Positions 15,654 to 24,321 of a stretch of DNA of 64,000 nucleotides are shown here, one piece after another (position 1 is the stretch's first letter; the number at the start of each line of letters is the position of its first letter). The notes beneath the pieces were generated by a model, which was not told the DNA's origin, did no database searches, and was given only the letters and a program-made list of their open reading frames with translations. The stretch comes from Pseudoxanthomonas sp. (lineage in GTDB: Bacteria; Pseudomonadota; Gammaproteobacteria; Xanthomonadales; Xanthomonadaceae), in the NCBI RefSeq assembly GCF_035999195.1, contig NZ_DASYGY010000007.1, positions 434,001 through 498,000 on the forward strand, in the 5' to 3' direction. The position numbers and the translations under genes are program-made.

Positions 15654-17066
15654 TCATCGACCTGAATGCAGCACGTTCAATGCATCGGCCACCGTGTGGA
15701 ACGAGCCGAATACCAGCACGCGGTCGCCGGGCGTCGACGCGGCGAGCGCGGCACGCAAGGCGCCGTCCACGTTCGCGTGCAGGCGTGCCGTCGTCGCGAT
15801 CCGGTCGTCGAGGCGCGCCGCGAGTTCTTCGGCCGTCTGCGAGCGCGGTCCGGACACCAGACCCGCGAGGAACCAGTGCAGCGGCGTACCGGCGAACGCG
15901 TCGACCACGCTGCGCGCATCCTTGTCGGCCAGCGCGGCGAACACCACGCGGGTGACGCCAGCGATCGGACGTGCCTGCAGCCATGCCGCCAGTTCGCGCG
16001 CCGCCTGCGGGTTGTGGCCGACATCCAGCACCACGTCCACGCCATGGCGCTGGAAAGACTGCAGGCGACCCGGCAGCACGGCGTTCGCCACGCCTTCGGC
16101 GAACGCTTCGTCCGGCACGGCCTGGCCCGGCAACGCGCGCAGCGCGGCGATGGCGGTCGCCGCATTCGCGCGTTGCGACGGCGCGGACAAGGCGGGCGAC
16201 GGCAGTTCCAGCTCCGCGCCGACTTCGCGCCAGCGCCAGCGCTGGCGGTCGATGGGCTCGTGGAAGAAGTCGCTGCCCAGCCGGAGTGCGTTCGCGCCGA
16301 TGGCGTACGCGTGGCGCAGGACGCTGGAGGGCGAATCCACTTCGCCCAGCACCAACGGCTTCCAGGCGCGGGCGATGCCCGCCTTCTCGGCGCCGATGGC
16401 CTCGCGGTCGTTACCGAGCCAGTCGGTGTGGTCGATGTCGACCGTGGTGATGACGGCGACGTCGGGATCGACGATGTTCACCGCATCCAGTCGCCCGCCC
16501 AAGCCGATTTCCAGTACGGCCAAGTCGAGTCCTGCGCGCTCGAACAGCCAGAGCGCGGCCAGCGTGCCGAACTCGAAATAGGTCAGCGGAATGCCGGAGC
16601 CCTCCCCTTCAAGGGGAGGGCTGGGTGGGGATGGTGTGGCGACGCCGTCGGACACGCCCGGACTTCGTTCGACCCTCACCCCAACGCCTCTCTCCCGCGG
16701 GGACTTCCGTTGGTCGCCGACGGGAGAGGGGCTCAGGCGCGCCGCCTCCACCGCCTCGAACGCTTCGACCAATGAGGCGTCATCCACCTCGACGCCATCG
16801 AGGCGCACGCGCTCGTTGTAGCGCAGCAGGTGCGGCGAGGTGTACGCGCCCACCTTCCAGCCGGCAGCGCGCGCGATGGCCTCGATGAAGGCCACGGTCG
16901 AGCCCTTGCCGTTGGTACCGCCGACGGTGATGACGCGGGTGGCGGGTCTGCCCAGCGAGAGCCGTGCGGCGACCTCGCGCACGCGGTCCAGGCCCATGTC
17001 GATGGACTTGGGGTGCTGCTGTTCGATGTAGGCCAGCCAGGCCGACAGGTCACGCGATCCGCTCAC
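15654..17066 (-). CDS. folC: Bifunctional folylpolyglutamate/dihydrofolate synthase, with repeat-derived insertion
   Basis: 470-residue Mur-ligase-fold enzyme adding glutamate to folates. The ATP loop is VGGTNGKGSTVAFIEA (about residues 48-63), followed by AYTSPHLLRYNERVRL, EIGLGGRLDAVN and DIDHTDWLG. The GTG start at 17066 overlaps the TGA of the upstream gene (GTGA). Residues 111-158 (encoded by 16593-16736) are an extra 48-residue segment, Pro/Ser/Gly/Arg-rich, between EAVEAAR and the family block IPLTYFEFGTLAALWLF. Its DNA is a copy of intergenic repeats found elsewhere in the window. The frame stays open through it, so the enzyme probably is functional with a surface loop. Confidence 0.93.
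   Translation of the reverse strand: MSGSRDLSAWLAYIEQQHPKSIDMGLDRVREVAARLSLGRPATRVITVGGTNGKGSTVAFIEAIARAAGWKVGAYTSPHLLRYNERVRLDGVEVDDASLVEAFEAVEAARLSPSPVGDQRKSPRERGVGVRVERSPGVSDGVATPSPPSPPLEGEGSGIPLTYFEFGTLAALWLFERAGLDLAVLEIGLGGRLDAVNIVDPDVAVITTVDIDHTDWLGNDREAIGAEKAGIARAWKPLVLGEVDSPSSVLRHAYAIGANALRLGSDFFHEPIDRQRWRWREVGAELELPSPALSAPSQRANAATAIAALRALPGQAVPDEAFAEGVANAVLPGRLQSFQRHGVDVVLDVGHNPQAARELAAWLQARPIAGVTRVVFAALADKDARSVVDAFAGTPLHWFLAGLVSGPRSQTAEELAARLDDRIATTARLHANVDGALRAALAASTPGDRVLVFGSFHTVADALNVLHSGR
16593..16736. repeat. Intergenic repeat element inserted in frame in folC
   Basis: 144 bp, exactly 48 codons. The 16600-16636 part matches the repeat unit of the gltX-lpxH gap (CCCTCCCCTTCAAGGGG then GGGTGGGGATGG). 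The 16670-16735 part matches the prpB-prpC intergenic element (ACCCTCA, then CTCTCCC..CGGGGACTTCC, then GGTCGCCG and CGGGAGA). The ends of the segment carry the GGGAG/CTCCC hairpins seen in the other copies. Confidence 0.8.
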
Positions 17067-17860
17067 GGCGAACGGCCCGCAGGTGTTGCGCCGGGGGAGG
17101 ACGGCAGTTTGACGGCCATCTGCGGACGGGCGCCCTGTTCGGTCGCCTGCAGGACCAGGCACGCGTGACTGCCGGGAACGCCGCACAGCACGCGCGTCAT
17201 CAGGAAGCCGCGCTGGCCGTCCGTCGCGAGCCGACGCCTGACGACGGAACGCGACGCGCCCTCGCCATGGATCCACCACTGGCTGAACTCTTTGCCGTCG
17301 GCGACCGCGTAGAGCGACACGCCCGGCGGTGTTCCCTGTACCGCTTGTACGTTGCCACGCTGCATCAACAGCGCGATCGCCTCCTCCGCGTTCGCGCCCG
17401 GAATGGGCTGGGGATCGGGCAGGTAACCCGGCAGGTGTCCGTGTTCGTCCACCGGCACCGCGGATACCCAGTCCTCCGGCGTCATCCGCGCAAGGAAAGG
17501 GTCGTAGATTCTTTCGTCACCGAGTCCGAAGTCCACCGGCATTCTGACGCGTGCCGCGACGGTGCGACCGTTCTCGATCGCGGGCGCGAACTTCCAGCTG
17601 CGCGCGGCCTCGATCGCGGCCGCATCGAGTGCAGGATGGCCTGCGGACTGTCCGACCTGCACGTCGGTGACCTGGCCGGTTTCCGAGATGCTGACGATCA
17701 GCACGCTGGTGCCGGCAAAACCGCCGCGCACCGCGTCGGGCGGATATCGCGGTGGCGGCGCCTCGATGACCCGGGGATCGACGCGTCGCACCGCCGTTTC
17801 GGCGAGAGCGGCGCACGGCAGCATCACGCCCAGCAGGGCCACCAGCAAGACTCTTTTCAT
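17063..17860 (-). CDS. Exported protein with TonB C-terminal domain
   Basis: 265-residue protein with a cleavable-type signal peptide (MKRVLLVALLGVMLPCAALA), then a TonB_C domain directly after it: PPPRYPPDAVRGGFAGTSVL, VSISETGQVTDVQVGQSAGH, AARSWKFAPAIENGRTV. The remaining 150 residues show no domain I recognise. True TonB has an uncleaved anchor and a long Pro-rich spacer before this domain; here both are missing, so it is unlikely to be a working energy transducer and may be a periplasmic protein using the fold. The start at 17860 was chosen for the signal peptide; an in-frame start at 17914 is less likely. The TGA overlaps the folC GTG by 4 bases. Confidence 0.8.
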   Translation of the reverse strand: MKRVLLVALLGVMLPCAALAETAVRRVDPRVIEAPPPRYPPDAVRGGFAGTSVLIVSISETGQVTDVQVGQSAGHPALDAAAIEAARSWKFAPAIENGRTVAARVRMPVDFGLGDERIYDPFLARMTPEDWVSAVPVDEHGHLPGYLPDPQPIPGANAEEAIALLMQRGNVQAVQGTPPGVSLYAVADGKEFSQWWIHGEGASRSVVRRRLATDGQRGFLMTRVLCGVPGSHACLVLQATEQGARPQMAVKLPSSPGATPAGRSP

Positions 17861-17947
17861 CGGGTTCGCACCAGGACCGGATCGCGGAGCGCATCGTACC
17901 CGATGGCTCCGCATGCCGGCGGGTAACCCGCCCGTCCGGGCGGCAGG

Positions 17948-18592
17948 CTAGAGCGCCCGATGCTTCGCTTCGCCGAAGAACGGCGTGTGGTGCGCACAGT
18001 CGTTGAGACGCACGACTTCCAGCTGGTCGACCGAGGGGCCTTCCAGCAGGTTGAGCGTCGTGGGGGCCTGGCGGAACATCCACAGCCTGGCGATGGGCAG
18101 ACCCAGGATGCGGCACAGCAGGACGCGGTTGACGGCATCGTGCGCCACGATCAGCAGCGTGTCGTCGTCGCCCAGTCCGTCGGCAGCGCGCGCCAGACCG
18201 CGCCACGAACGGTCGAGGACCTGGCGCAGCGATTCGCCGCCGGGCATCAGCACGGTGTCCGGCTCCTCGCGCCAGGCGAGCAGGCGCGCCGGATCCTTCT
18301 CCTGGATCTCGCTGGCGAGCAGGCCTTCCCATTCGCCATGGGCGATTTCCTGCAATTCGGGATCGGTGAGCAGCATGTCCGCGCGCGATTCGCCCAGCGC
18401 CAGCTGTGCCGTGCGTTGCGCACGGGAAAGCGGCGAGGCCACCGCGCGATCGATGCGCACGTCCTTCAACCGCTGGCCCAGCGCGGTCGCCTGGCCTTCA
18501 CCGACCGGCGAGAGCGGGATGTCGATCTGGCCCTGGTAGCGGCCTTCGGCGTTCCACGGCGTTTCGCCATGGCGGGCAAGCAGGATGCGCAT
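17948..18592 (-). CDS. Histidine phosphatase family protein
   Basis: 214-residue enzyme of the phosphoglycerate mutase/acid phosphatase superfamily. The catalytic R-H-G is at the N-terminus (MRILLARHGETPWN), followed by GRYQGQIDIPLSPVGEGQA, ASPLSRAQRTAQLAL, EIAHGEWEG and the second histidine in LIVAHDAVNRVLL. Members include CobC/RNase H fusions, broad phosphatases and cofactor-dependent mutases; the substrate cannot be told from sequence. The ATG at 18592 gives the canonical N-terminus. A terminator for the upstream S46 gene sits between the two, so this gene probably has its own promoter. Confidence 0.9.
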   Translation of the reverse strand: MRILLARHGETPWNAEGRYQGQIDIPLSPVGEGQATALGQRLKDVRIDRAVASPLSRAQRTAQLALGESRADMLLTDPELQEIAHGEWEGLLASEIQEKDPARLLAWREEPDTVLMPGGESLRQVLDRSWRGLARAADGLGDDDTLLIVAHDAVNRVLLCRILGLPIARLWMFRQAPTTLNLLEGPSVDQLEVVRLNDCAHHTPFFGEAKHRAL

Positions 18593-18646
18593 GCGTCGGT
18601 GTATCCATTCGGGAATTCGGTCCCGTTTCCTGGGGCCGGAAACGAA

Positions 18647-18675
18647 GACGGGAGCGGATGATAACCGCTCCCGTC
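18647..18675 (-). terminator. Rho-independent terminator of the S46 peptidase gene
   Basis: An 11-bp perfect stem (GACGGGAGCGG at 18647-18657 with its complement at 18665-18675), a 7-base loop, and on the minus strand a following TTCGTTTCC. It lies 28 bases past the S46 stop codon. Confidence 0.75.
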
Positions 18676-18702
18676 CCGTGCCTGCCGGCTCGGTTGCAGG
18701 TG

Positions 18703-20871
18703 TTACTTGCCCACGCCCATTTCCGTCAGCAGCTGCGGCGCCGGGTAGACCTCCTGCATGATCCAGCGCATGTAACGGCCGTCCACGGCGATCATGCGGG
18801 TCATCTTGGGATCGAACACCCAGTTGGAACTGACCGACTCCCAGTTGCCGTCGAAGGCCAGCCCGATCAGCTTGCCGTGTGCGTCCAGCACCGGCGAACC
18901 GGAATTGCCGCCGGTGATGTCCAGGTTCGACAGGTAGTTGACCGGCACCGAACCCAGCCGCTTGTCTTCCAGTCCGCCATAGCGCTTGGCCGCCACCGCG
19001 TCGAGCAGCGCCTTTGGCGAGTCGAATGGATCCTCGCCGGTCTCCTTGGCGACCACGCCTTCCAGCGTGGTGAACGGGGTGTATTCCACGCCATCCCTCG
19101 GCGCATACCCCATGACATTGCCGAAGGTGATGCGCAACGACAGGTTGGCGTCCGGATAGACGAACTCGCCCTGGCTCTTCTTGTAGTCGGCCAGCGCCTG
19201 CAGGTAGACCGGACGCGCCGCCAGGTTCTCGCCGGCGCGCGTCTTGCGCTCCTGTTCGAGCTTCAGCAGCGTGGGCATCACCGCGACGGCGTACTGGATC
19301 GCCGGATCCTTGCTGGCCTCGAACGCCTTGCGGTCGGCGGCGAACCACGTCAGGCGCTCTTCCGTGCTGCCGAGCTTCGTGCCGGCCAGCCGGTCGAGCG
19401 CTCGCTTCACAGCCGCCGCATCGTTGCCGCCCAGCCAGGTGTCCACTGCCGCGACGCGCTGGTCGGCCGGCAGTTTGAGGTACTCGCTCAACCAGTATTC
19501 CTGCAGCTGGCGATCCATCGCGGCGACATAGCGGCGCTCGAGCTGCTTCAGGCCGCCCTCGATGGCCGGCAGGTCGCGTTCCTGGTAGCCGGATTCGCGC
19601 TCCGCGTTCGGCTTTTCGCGTTCGATCGCCAGGCGGTACAGCTGCGTCGCCGAACCCACCATCGCCGTGTTGTTGAACATCGCCAGGGTCAGGTCGCGCT
19701 CGCGCGTCGCCTTGTTCTGTTCGAGCAGCGCCAGCAGCGTGGCGTGGGCGTCCAGCGCGGGCTGGCCCTTGGCGCCCTGCCCCTTCAGCCACGCCAGCAC
19801 GGCGGCTTCCTCGCGCTGCTTCTGGCCGGCGGCGTCGATCCGCTTGAAGCCTTCCAGCTGGCCGTCGTAGTTCTTGCTGGTGTTGTTCCAGCTGGCCATG
19901 GTCGCGGCGTACTTCACCTGGATGTCGGCGTTCTTCTTGCCGGCGTCCTGCACCATCGCGATCTGGTTCTTGTAGTGGCGCGCGATGGTCGGGTAGGTCC
20001 ACGCGGCGGTGTTGTCGAATTCGGCCGCCAGCGCGTAGCGGTTGGTCGAACCCGGATAGCCGGCCACCATCACGAAGTCGCCCTCGCCCAGCGGCTTGTC
20101 GGCGAACGTCAGCCAGTGCTTCGGCCGGTACGGCACGTTGTCCTTCGAGTACGCCGCCGGCTTGCCGTCCTTGCCCACGTAGGCGCGGTAGAACGCGAAA
20201 TCGCCGGTGTGGCGCGGCCACATCCAGTTGTCGATGTCGCCGCCGAACTTGCCCACGCTGCCCGGCGGCGCGTACGCCAGGCGCACGTCCTTGATCTCCA
20301 GGTTCTTGAACAGGCGGTAGGTGTTGCCACCGGAGAAGCTGTAGAGGCGGCAGCGGAAGCCGGCGTCGGACTCGCAGTCGGCGATCAGCTTCTTCTCGAA
20401 CGCCTCCAGCGCCTTGGTGCGCGCCAGTGCATCGTCGCCTGCGGAGGCGATGGCCGCCTTCGCGTCCTTGGTCACGTCGGTGATCTCGTCCAGCACGAAC
20501 ACGCGTGCATTCGGGCCGGCGCTGACTTCGTCCGTGGTGGCCGGCGCGTTGAAGCCGTTCTTGATCAGATTGTTCTCGGCGGTCGAGTTCAGCTGGATCG
20601 CGCCGTACGCGCAGTGGTGATTGGTCACCACCAGGCCGTTCGGCGACACGAAGCTGGCGGTGCAACCGCCCAGCGCGACCACCGCGCCCATCGGGTCGCC
20701 GGTGAGGTCGGCCAGCTGCTGCGGCGACAGCTTCAGGCCGGCCTTCTTCAGCGGTCCCGCGATCTCGGGCAACTGCTGCGGCACCCACATGCCTTCGCCG
20801 GCATGGGCGAGCTGGGCGGCGAGCAGGGACAAGGGAACCGCGATGGCGGCGGCGAGCAGGTTCGGACGCAT
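18703..20871 (-). CDS. S46 family dipeptidyl-peptidase, DPP7/DAP BII type
   Basis: 722-residue secreted serine peptidase releasing dipeptides from peptide N-termini. Signal peptide of 24 residues (to QLAHA), then GEGMWVPQQLP. The triad is His86 (VVTNHHC), Asp224 (RHTGDFAFYRAY) and Ser657 (GGNSGSPVLD). These numbers equal those I recall for DAP BII of Pseudoxanthomonas mexicana. Residue 675, 18 positions after the serine, is Gly (LAFDGNWES); in DPP11 the equivalent site is Arg and selects acidic P1 residues, so this copy should prefer hydrophobic P1 residues like DPP7. Located in the periplasm, it probably serves peptide utilisation. It has a clear terminator downstream and is divergent from tdh. 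Confidence 0.93.
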   Translation of the reverse strand: MRPNLLAAAIAVPLSLLAAQLAHAGEGMWVPQQLPEIAGPLKKAGLKLSPQQLADLTGDPMGAVVALGGCTASFVSPNGLVVTNHHCAYGAIQLNSTAENNLIKNGFNAPATTDEVSAGPNARVFVLDEITDVTKDAKAAIASAGDDALARTKALEAFEKKLIADCESDAGFRCRLYSFSGGNTYRLFKNLEIKDVRLAYAPPGSVGKFGGDIDNWMWPRHTGDFAFYRAYVGKDGKPAAYSKDNVPYRPKHWLTFADKPLGEGDFVMVAGYPGSTNRYALAAEFDNTAAWTYPTIARHYKNQIAMVQDAGKKNADIQVKYAATMASWNNTSKNYDGQLEGFKRIDAAGQKQREEAAVLAWLKGQGAKGQPALDAHATLLALLEQNKATRERDLTLAMFNNTAMVGSATQLYRLAIEREKPNAERESGYQERDLPAIEGGLKQLERRYVAAMDRQLQEYWLSEYLKLPADQRVAAVDTWLGGNDAAAVKRALDRLAGTKLGSTEERLTWFAADRKAFEASKDPAIQYAVAVMPTLLKLEQERKTRAGENLAARPVYLQALADYKKSQGEFVYPDANLSLRITFGNVMGYAPRDGVEYTPFTTLEGVVAKETGEDPFDSPKALLDAVAAKRYGGLEDKRLGSVPVNYLSNLDITGGNSGSPVLDAHGKLIGLAFDGNWESVSSNWVFDPKMTRMIAVDGRYMRWIMQEVYPAPQLLTEMGVGK

Positions 20872-21016
20872 GGAAACCCCGGGACTGGCAGGAAAGTCCC
20901 GATTGTAATGAACCCGTCATCCGGGCCGACCATGACTTATGTCCTAGGCCGCCGGGACGCAACGGAGGTCCTGGCTGTCAAGGACCGCCGCAACAGGGGC
21001 CCACGGGACCGCAGCG

Positions 21017-21022
21017 TATAAT
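21017..21022 (+). promoter_or_regulatory. Candidate -10 element for tdh
   Basis: A perfect TATAAT lies 31 bases before the tdh ATG in otherwise GC-rich DNA. No convincing -35 hexamer was found at the usual spacing. Confidence 0.45.
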
Positions 21023-21053
21023 CCGCGCCCTCTTTCTCCTGGATCGACGTCCG

Positions 21054-22088
21054 ATGGCTCAGACGATGAAGGCGCTGGTGAAGCGCGAGGCCGGCAAAGG
21101 CATCTGGATGGAGGAGCTGCCGGTTCCGCAGCCCGGTCCCAACGAGGTGCTGGTCAAGCTGGAGAAGACCGCCATCTGCGGCACCGACCTGCACATCTAC
21201 CTGTGGGACGAGTGGAGCCAGCGCACCATCACGCCCGGCCTGACCATCGGCCACGAGTTCGTCGGTCGCATCGCCCAGCTGGGTTCCGCCGTGACCGGCT
21301 ACGAGGTCGGCCAGCGCGTGTCGGCCGAGGGCCACATCGTCTGCGGCCACTGCCGCAACTGCCGCGGCGGCCGCCAGCACCTGTGCCCGAACACCGTCGG
21401 CATAGGCGTGAACCGCAACGGCGCCTTCGCCGAGTACATGGTGATGCCGGCCAGCAACCTGTGGCCGATCCCGGACCAGATCCCGTCCGAGCTGGCCGCG
21501 TTCTTCGACCCGTACGGCAACGCCGCGCACTGCGCGCTGGAGTTCGACGTGGTGGGCGAGGACGTGCTGATCACCGGCGCCGGCCCCATCGGCATCATCG
21601 CCGCCGGCATCTGCAAGCACATCGGCGCACGCAACGTGGTGGTCACCGACGTCAACGATTTCCGCCTGAAGCTGGCCGCCGACATGGGCGCCACCCGCGT
21701 GGTCAACGTGGCCAACACCTCGCTGAAGGACGTGATGGCCGACCTGCACATGGAAGGCTTCGACGTGGGCCTGGAGATGAGCGGCAACCCGCGCGCCTTC
21801 AACGACATGCTCGACTGCATGTACCACGGCGGCAAGATCGCGATGCTCGGCATCATGCCCAGGGGCGCCGGCTGCGACTGGGACAAGATCATCTTCAAGG
21901 GCCTCACCGTGCAGGGCATCTACGGCCGCAAGATGTACGAGACCTGGTACAAGATGACGCAGCTCGTCTTGAGCGGCTTCCCGCTCGGCAAGGTGCTGAC
22001 GCACCAGTTGCCGATCGACGATTTCCAGAAGGGTTTCGACCTGATGGAACAGGGCAAGGCCGGCAAGGTGGTGTTGAGCTGGAACTGA
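21054..22088 (+). CDS. tdh: L-threonine 3-dehydrogenase
   Basis: 344-residue zinc-dependent dehydrogenase making 2-amino-3-ketobutyrate from threonine with NAD+. Catalytic zinc ligands are in AICGTDLHIY and IGHEFVG; the structural zinc site is CGHCRNCRGGRQHLC. The NAD-binding loop is LITGAGPIGIIAAG. Family-typical blocks: WDEWSQRTITPGLTIGHEF and KIIFKGLTVQGIYGRKMYET. Its pathway partner kbl is at 28817, 6.7 kb away on the same strand, with seven-gene content of other function between. A strong terminator follows directly. Confidence 0.97.
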   Translation: MAQTMKALVKREAGKGIWMEELPVPQPGPNEVLVKLEKTAICGTDLHIYLWDEWSQRTITPGLTIGHEFVGRIAQLGSAVTGYEVGQRVSAEGHIVCGHCRNCRGGRQHLCPNTVGIGVNRNGAFAEYMVMPASNLWPIPDQIPSELAAFFDPYGNAAHCALEFDVVGEDVLITGAGPIGIIAAGICKHIGARNVVVTDVNDFRLKLAADMGATRVVNVANTSLKDVMADLHMEGFDVGLEMSGNPRAFNDMLDCMYHGGKIAMLGIMPRGAGCDWDKIIFKGLTVQGIYGRKMYETWYKMTQLVLSGFPLGKVLTHQLPIDDFQKGFDLMEQGKAGKVVLSWN

Positions 22089-22110
22089 GTCGGCGTCGCG
22101 ATGCCACGAA

Positions 22111-22138
22111 AAAAAGGGCGCCCTACGGCGCCCTTTTT
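22111..22138. terminator. Bidirectional terminator between tdh and TorF porin
   Basis: Perfect 12-bp stem (AAAAAGGGCGCC, 22111-22122, with its complement 22127-22138), loop CTAC, A-tract before and T-tract after. It can terminate tdh rightward and the porin gene leftward. Confidence 0.92.
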
Positions 22139-22161
22139 CTTTTCCGGAACGGGATGCGTGC

Positions 22162-22911
22162 TTACGGAACTTCGACCGCGATGGTGAACACCAGACCCGG
22201 CTTGTAGATGTCCGAGCCGCGGCGCAGTTCGGAGGCGTCCGATCCGAAGGTGTCGTAATAGCCCAGCGTTGCGGTGGCCGGGCCGAACCCCTTCGACAGG
22301 GTGACCGAGCCGTCGTAGAAGTCGGCACGGCCGTCGCTGCCGGCGTCGATCGAGGTGTAGCCGGTCGAGGCGCCCAGCGAGAATCCGGAGTCGCCGATGT
22401 CGTAGCTCGCCGACAGGCCGGCGTAGATCTCTTCGGCGCCTGTGTTGCTGTAGTCGTCGGCATACGCGAGGATGCCGCCGACCGTCACCGGGCCACTCCA
22501 CTCCAGCTTGGCGATGTACTCGTTGTAGTCGATGTCGCCGTAGCCGTCGGACGCGCCTTCGTAGGTATAGCGGTTCACGGCCAGGTCGAGGTTCCAGCTG
22601 TCGCTGAGATCCTTGTTCCAGCCCACGAAGTAGTCCACTTCGAAATCCGGGCCGCCGGCGCCGAAATCCACGTTGGACGCCCACACACCGGCGTAAAGGC
22701 CGAACGGTGCCGAGTAGCTGGCGCCGGCCTGGAATGCCGGGCCGTTGTCGGTCTGCGACACGCCACGGAAGACGTAGTCTGTCGTCGCCGCGAAGGTGGC
22801 GCTGAAAGGCGAGGACGCCTCTTCCTCTTCGGCCTCCTGCGCGAATGCCGCCAGCGGCAGGGACAGCAGCAGGACGGTGGCAAGGGCGGTGCAGAGCTTG
22901 ACGGGCTTCAT
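22162..22911 (-). CDS. TorF family putative porin
   Basis: 249-residue outer-membrane beta-barrel protein of the TorF/Gcw_chp family (TIGR02001). Signal peptide to AFAQ (residues 22-25), an acidic stretch (EAEEEEASS), then the family signature TTDYVFRGVSQTDNGPAFQAG. Alternating aromatic/polar strands continue to the C-terminus, which ends in VEVP rather than F. The start is preceded by AGGAGAAACCGG. It shares a terminator with tdh. Substrate unknown; the nearby sulfate genes do not prove a link. Confidence 0.85.
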   Translation of the reverse strand: MKPVKLCTALATVLLLSLPLAAFAQEAEEEEASSPFSATFAATTDYVFRGVSQTDNGPAFQAGASYSAPFGLYAGVWASNVDFGAGGPDFEVDYFVGWNKDLSDSWNLDLAVNRYTYEGASDGYGDIDYNEYIAKLEWSGPVTVGGILAYADDYSNTGAEEIYAGLSASYDIGDSGFSLGASTGYTSIDAGSDGRADFYDGSVTLSKGFGPATATLGYYDTFGSDASELRRGSDIYKPGLVFTIAVEVP

Positions 22912-23102
22912 CCGGTTTCTCCTGTGGCGGTGAGGATGGGCGTGGGCAGGTGCGTCGTGGATCGCCAGACGACTGTCATCACGACTTCACTATTTTTTAA
23001 CTGCGAGCCGATAGTGCGCCGCACCAATCACTGGCGTCAAGTGCTGGATGAAGCCACCGGAAATTGGTTTCTTTTTCAATCAATTCAGCAGCTTATGTCG
23101 CC

Positions 23103-24170
23103 TCATGCTGGTGCCGCCGCACCGTCGCGGGGAAACCATCCGAACCGTTTTGGTGCCAAGCGCACCGGTTGGCCGGCAGCGGTCGCAGGGCCCTCGCTGT
23201 GGGCGGGAAGATCCACGTCGACCTCCACGCCGCTGTCCGCCAGACGCGCGCGCAAGCGAAGGCGCGGGCCGCTGCGCTGCGCACCGACGATGGTGGCCGT
23301 CCAGGCGGGCGCACCTTCCGGCTCCACCAGATGCAGGTCCTCGGGCCGCACGTACACCTCGGCGTCGCCCTCGCCCGCGTGACCATGCGGCTGCAGCGGC
23401 AGCCCTCCGACCTGGAGTGATCCTTCCTGCCAATGGCCGGGCACCCGGTTCACTGCGCCCACGAACGAATAGACGAACGGCGATGCCGGCACGTCGTAGG
23501 CATCGGCGGGGCTACCCAGTTGTTCGATCCGACCGCGGTTGAGGATGGCGACGCGGTCGGCGAGTTCCAGCGCTTCTTCCTGATCGTGGGTCACGAAGAT
23601 CGTGGTCAGGCCCGTGCGGTCGTGCAACTCGCGCAGCCAGCGCCGCAGGTCGCGTCGTACCTGCGCATCGAGCGCGCCGAACGGTTCGTCCAGCAGCAGC
23701 ACGCGTGGTTCGATGGCCAGCGCACGCGCCAGGGCGACGCGCTGCCGTTGGCCGCCGGAGAGTTGCGACGGATAGCGCGCACCGAAGCCATCCAATTGCA
23801 CCAGCGAGAGCAGCTCGGCCACGCGCGCACGGATCGTCGCATCGGGCACGCGATCGCGCCCCTTGCGCACGCGCAGGCCGAAGGCGATGTTCTCCTCCAC
23901 CGTCAGGTGCCGGAACAGTGCGTAGTGCTGGAACACGAAACCGGCACGACGCGCCTGCACGCTGAGGCGGGTCGCGTCCTCGCCATCGAACAGCACGCGC
24001 CCGCGGTCGGCATGTTCCAGGCCGGCGATCACGCGCAGCAGCGTGGTCTTGCCCGACCCCGACGGTCCCAGCAAGGCCAGCAGCTCGCCCTGGCGGATCT
24101 CCAGCGAAACGTCATCCAGCGCCGCGAAGTCGCCAAACCGCTTGCCGAGATGTTCAATCCTGATCGTCAT
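23103..24170 (-). CDS. cysA: Sulfate/thiosulfate ABC transporter ATP-binding protein CysA
   Basis: 355-residue ATPase of the sulfate importer. Walker A is LLGPSGSGKTTLLRV, the signature LSGGQRQRVALARAL, Walker B VLLLDEPFGALD, and the switch histidine FVTHDQEEA. The C-terminal TOBE-like region (VYVRPEDLHL onward) is normal for CysA. The ATG at 24170 has AGGAG 8 bases upstream; the GTG at 24179 leaves no room for that site. Unlike the other cys genes, it is separated from the next gene upstream (cysW) by 151 bp of AT-richer DNA. Confidence 0.95.
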   Translation of the reverse strand: MTIRIEHLGKRFGDFAALDDVSLEIRQGELLALLGPSGSGKTTLLRVIAGLEHADRGRVLFDGEDATRLSVQARRAGFVFQHYALFRHLTVEENIAFGLRVRKGRDRVPDATIRARVAELLSLVQLDGFGARYPSQLSGGQRQRVALARALAIEPRVLLLDEPFGALDAQVRRDLRRWLRELHDRTGLTTIFVTHDQEEALELADRVAILNRGRIEQLGSPADAYDVPASPFVYSFVGAVNRVPGHWQEGSLQVGGLPLQPHGHAGEGDAEVYVRPEDLHLVEPEGAPAWTATIVGAQRSGPRLRLRARLADSGVEVDVDLPAHSEGPATAAGQPVRLAPKRFGWFPRDGAAAPA

Positions 24171-24321
24171 GTCCTGCACTCCTGCTTACTGCTTTTTTTG
24201 ACACAGATAAGAGCGAAAAGAGCGGATGTAAAAGATATGGCTCATCTACGGCACCGCTTCCTGGCGTTCTTTCGCCTTACCCGCTTCTTTCGCCTGTATG
24301 CGCGTCAAAAACATCGTCGCC
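24171..24321. other. AT-richer spacer between cysW and cysA
   Basis: 151 bp with no open frame worth calling, lower GC than its surroundings, containing a run of seven T and the 11-mer TTCTTTCGCCT twice in direct orientation (24267-24277 and 24285-24295). It may contain a processing site or a secondary promoter for cysA; nothing more can be said. Confidence 0.4.
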
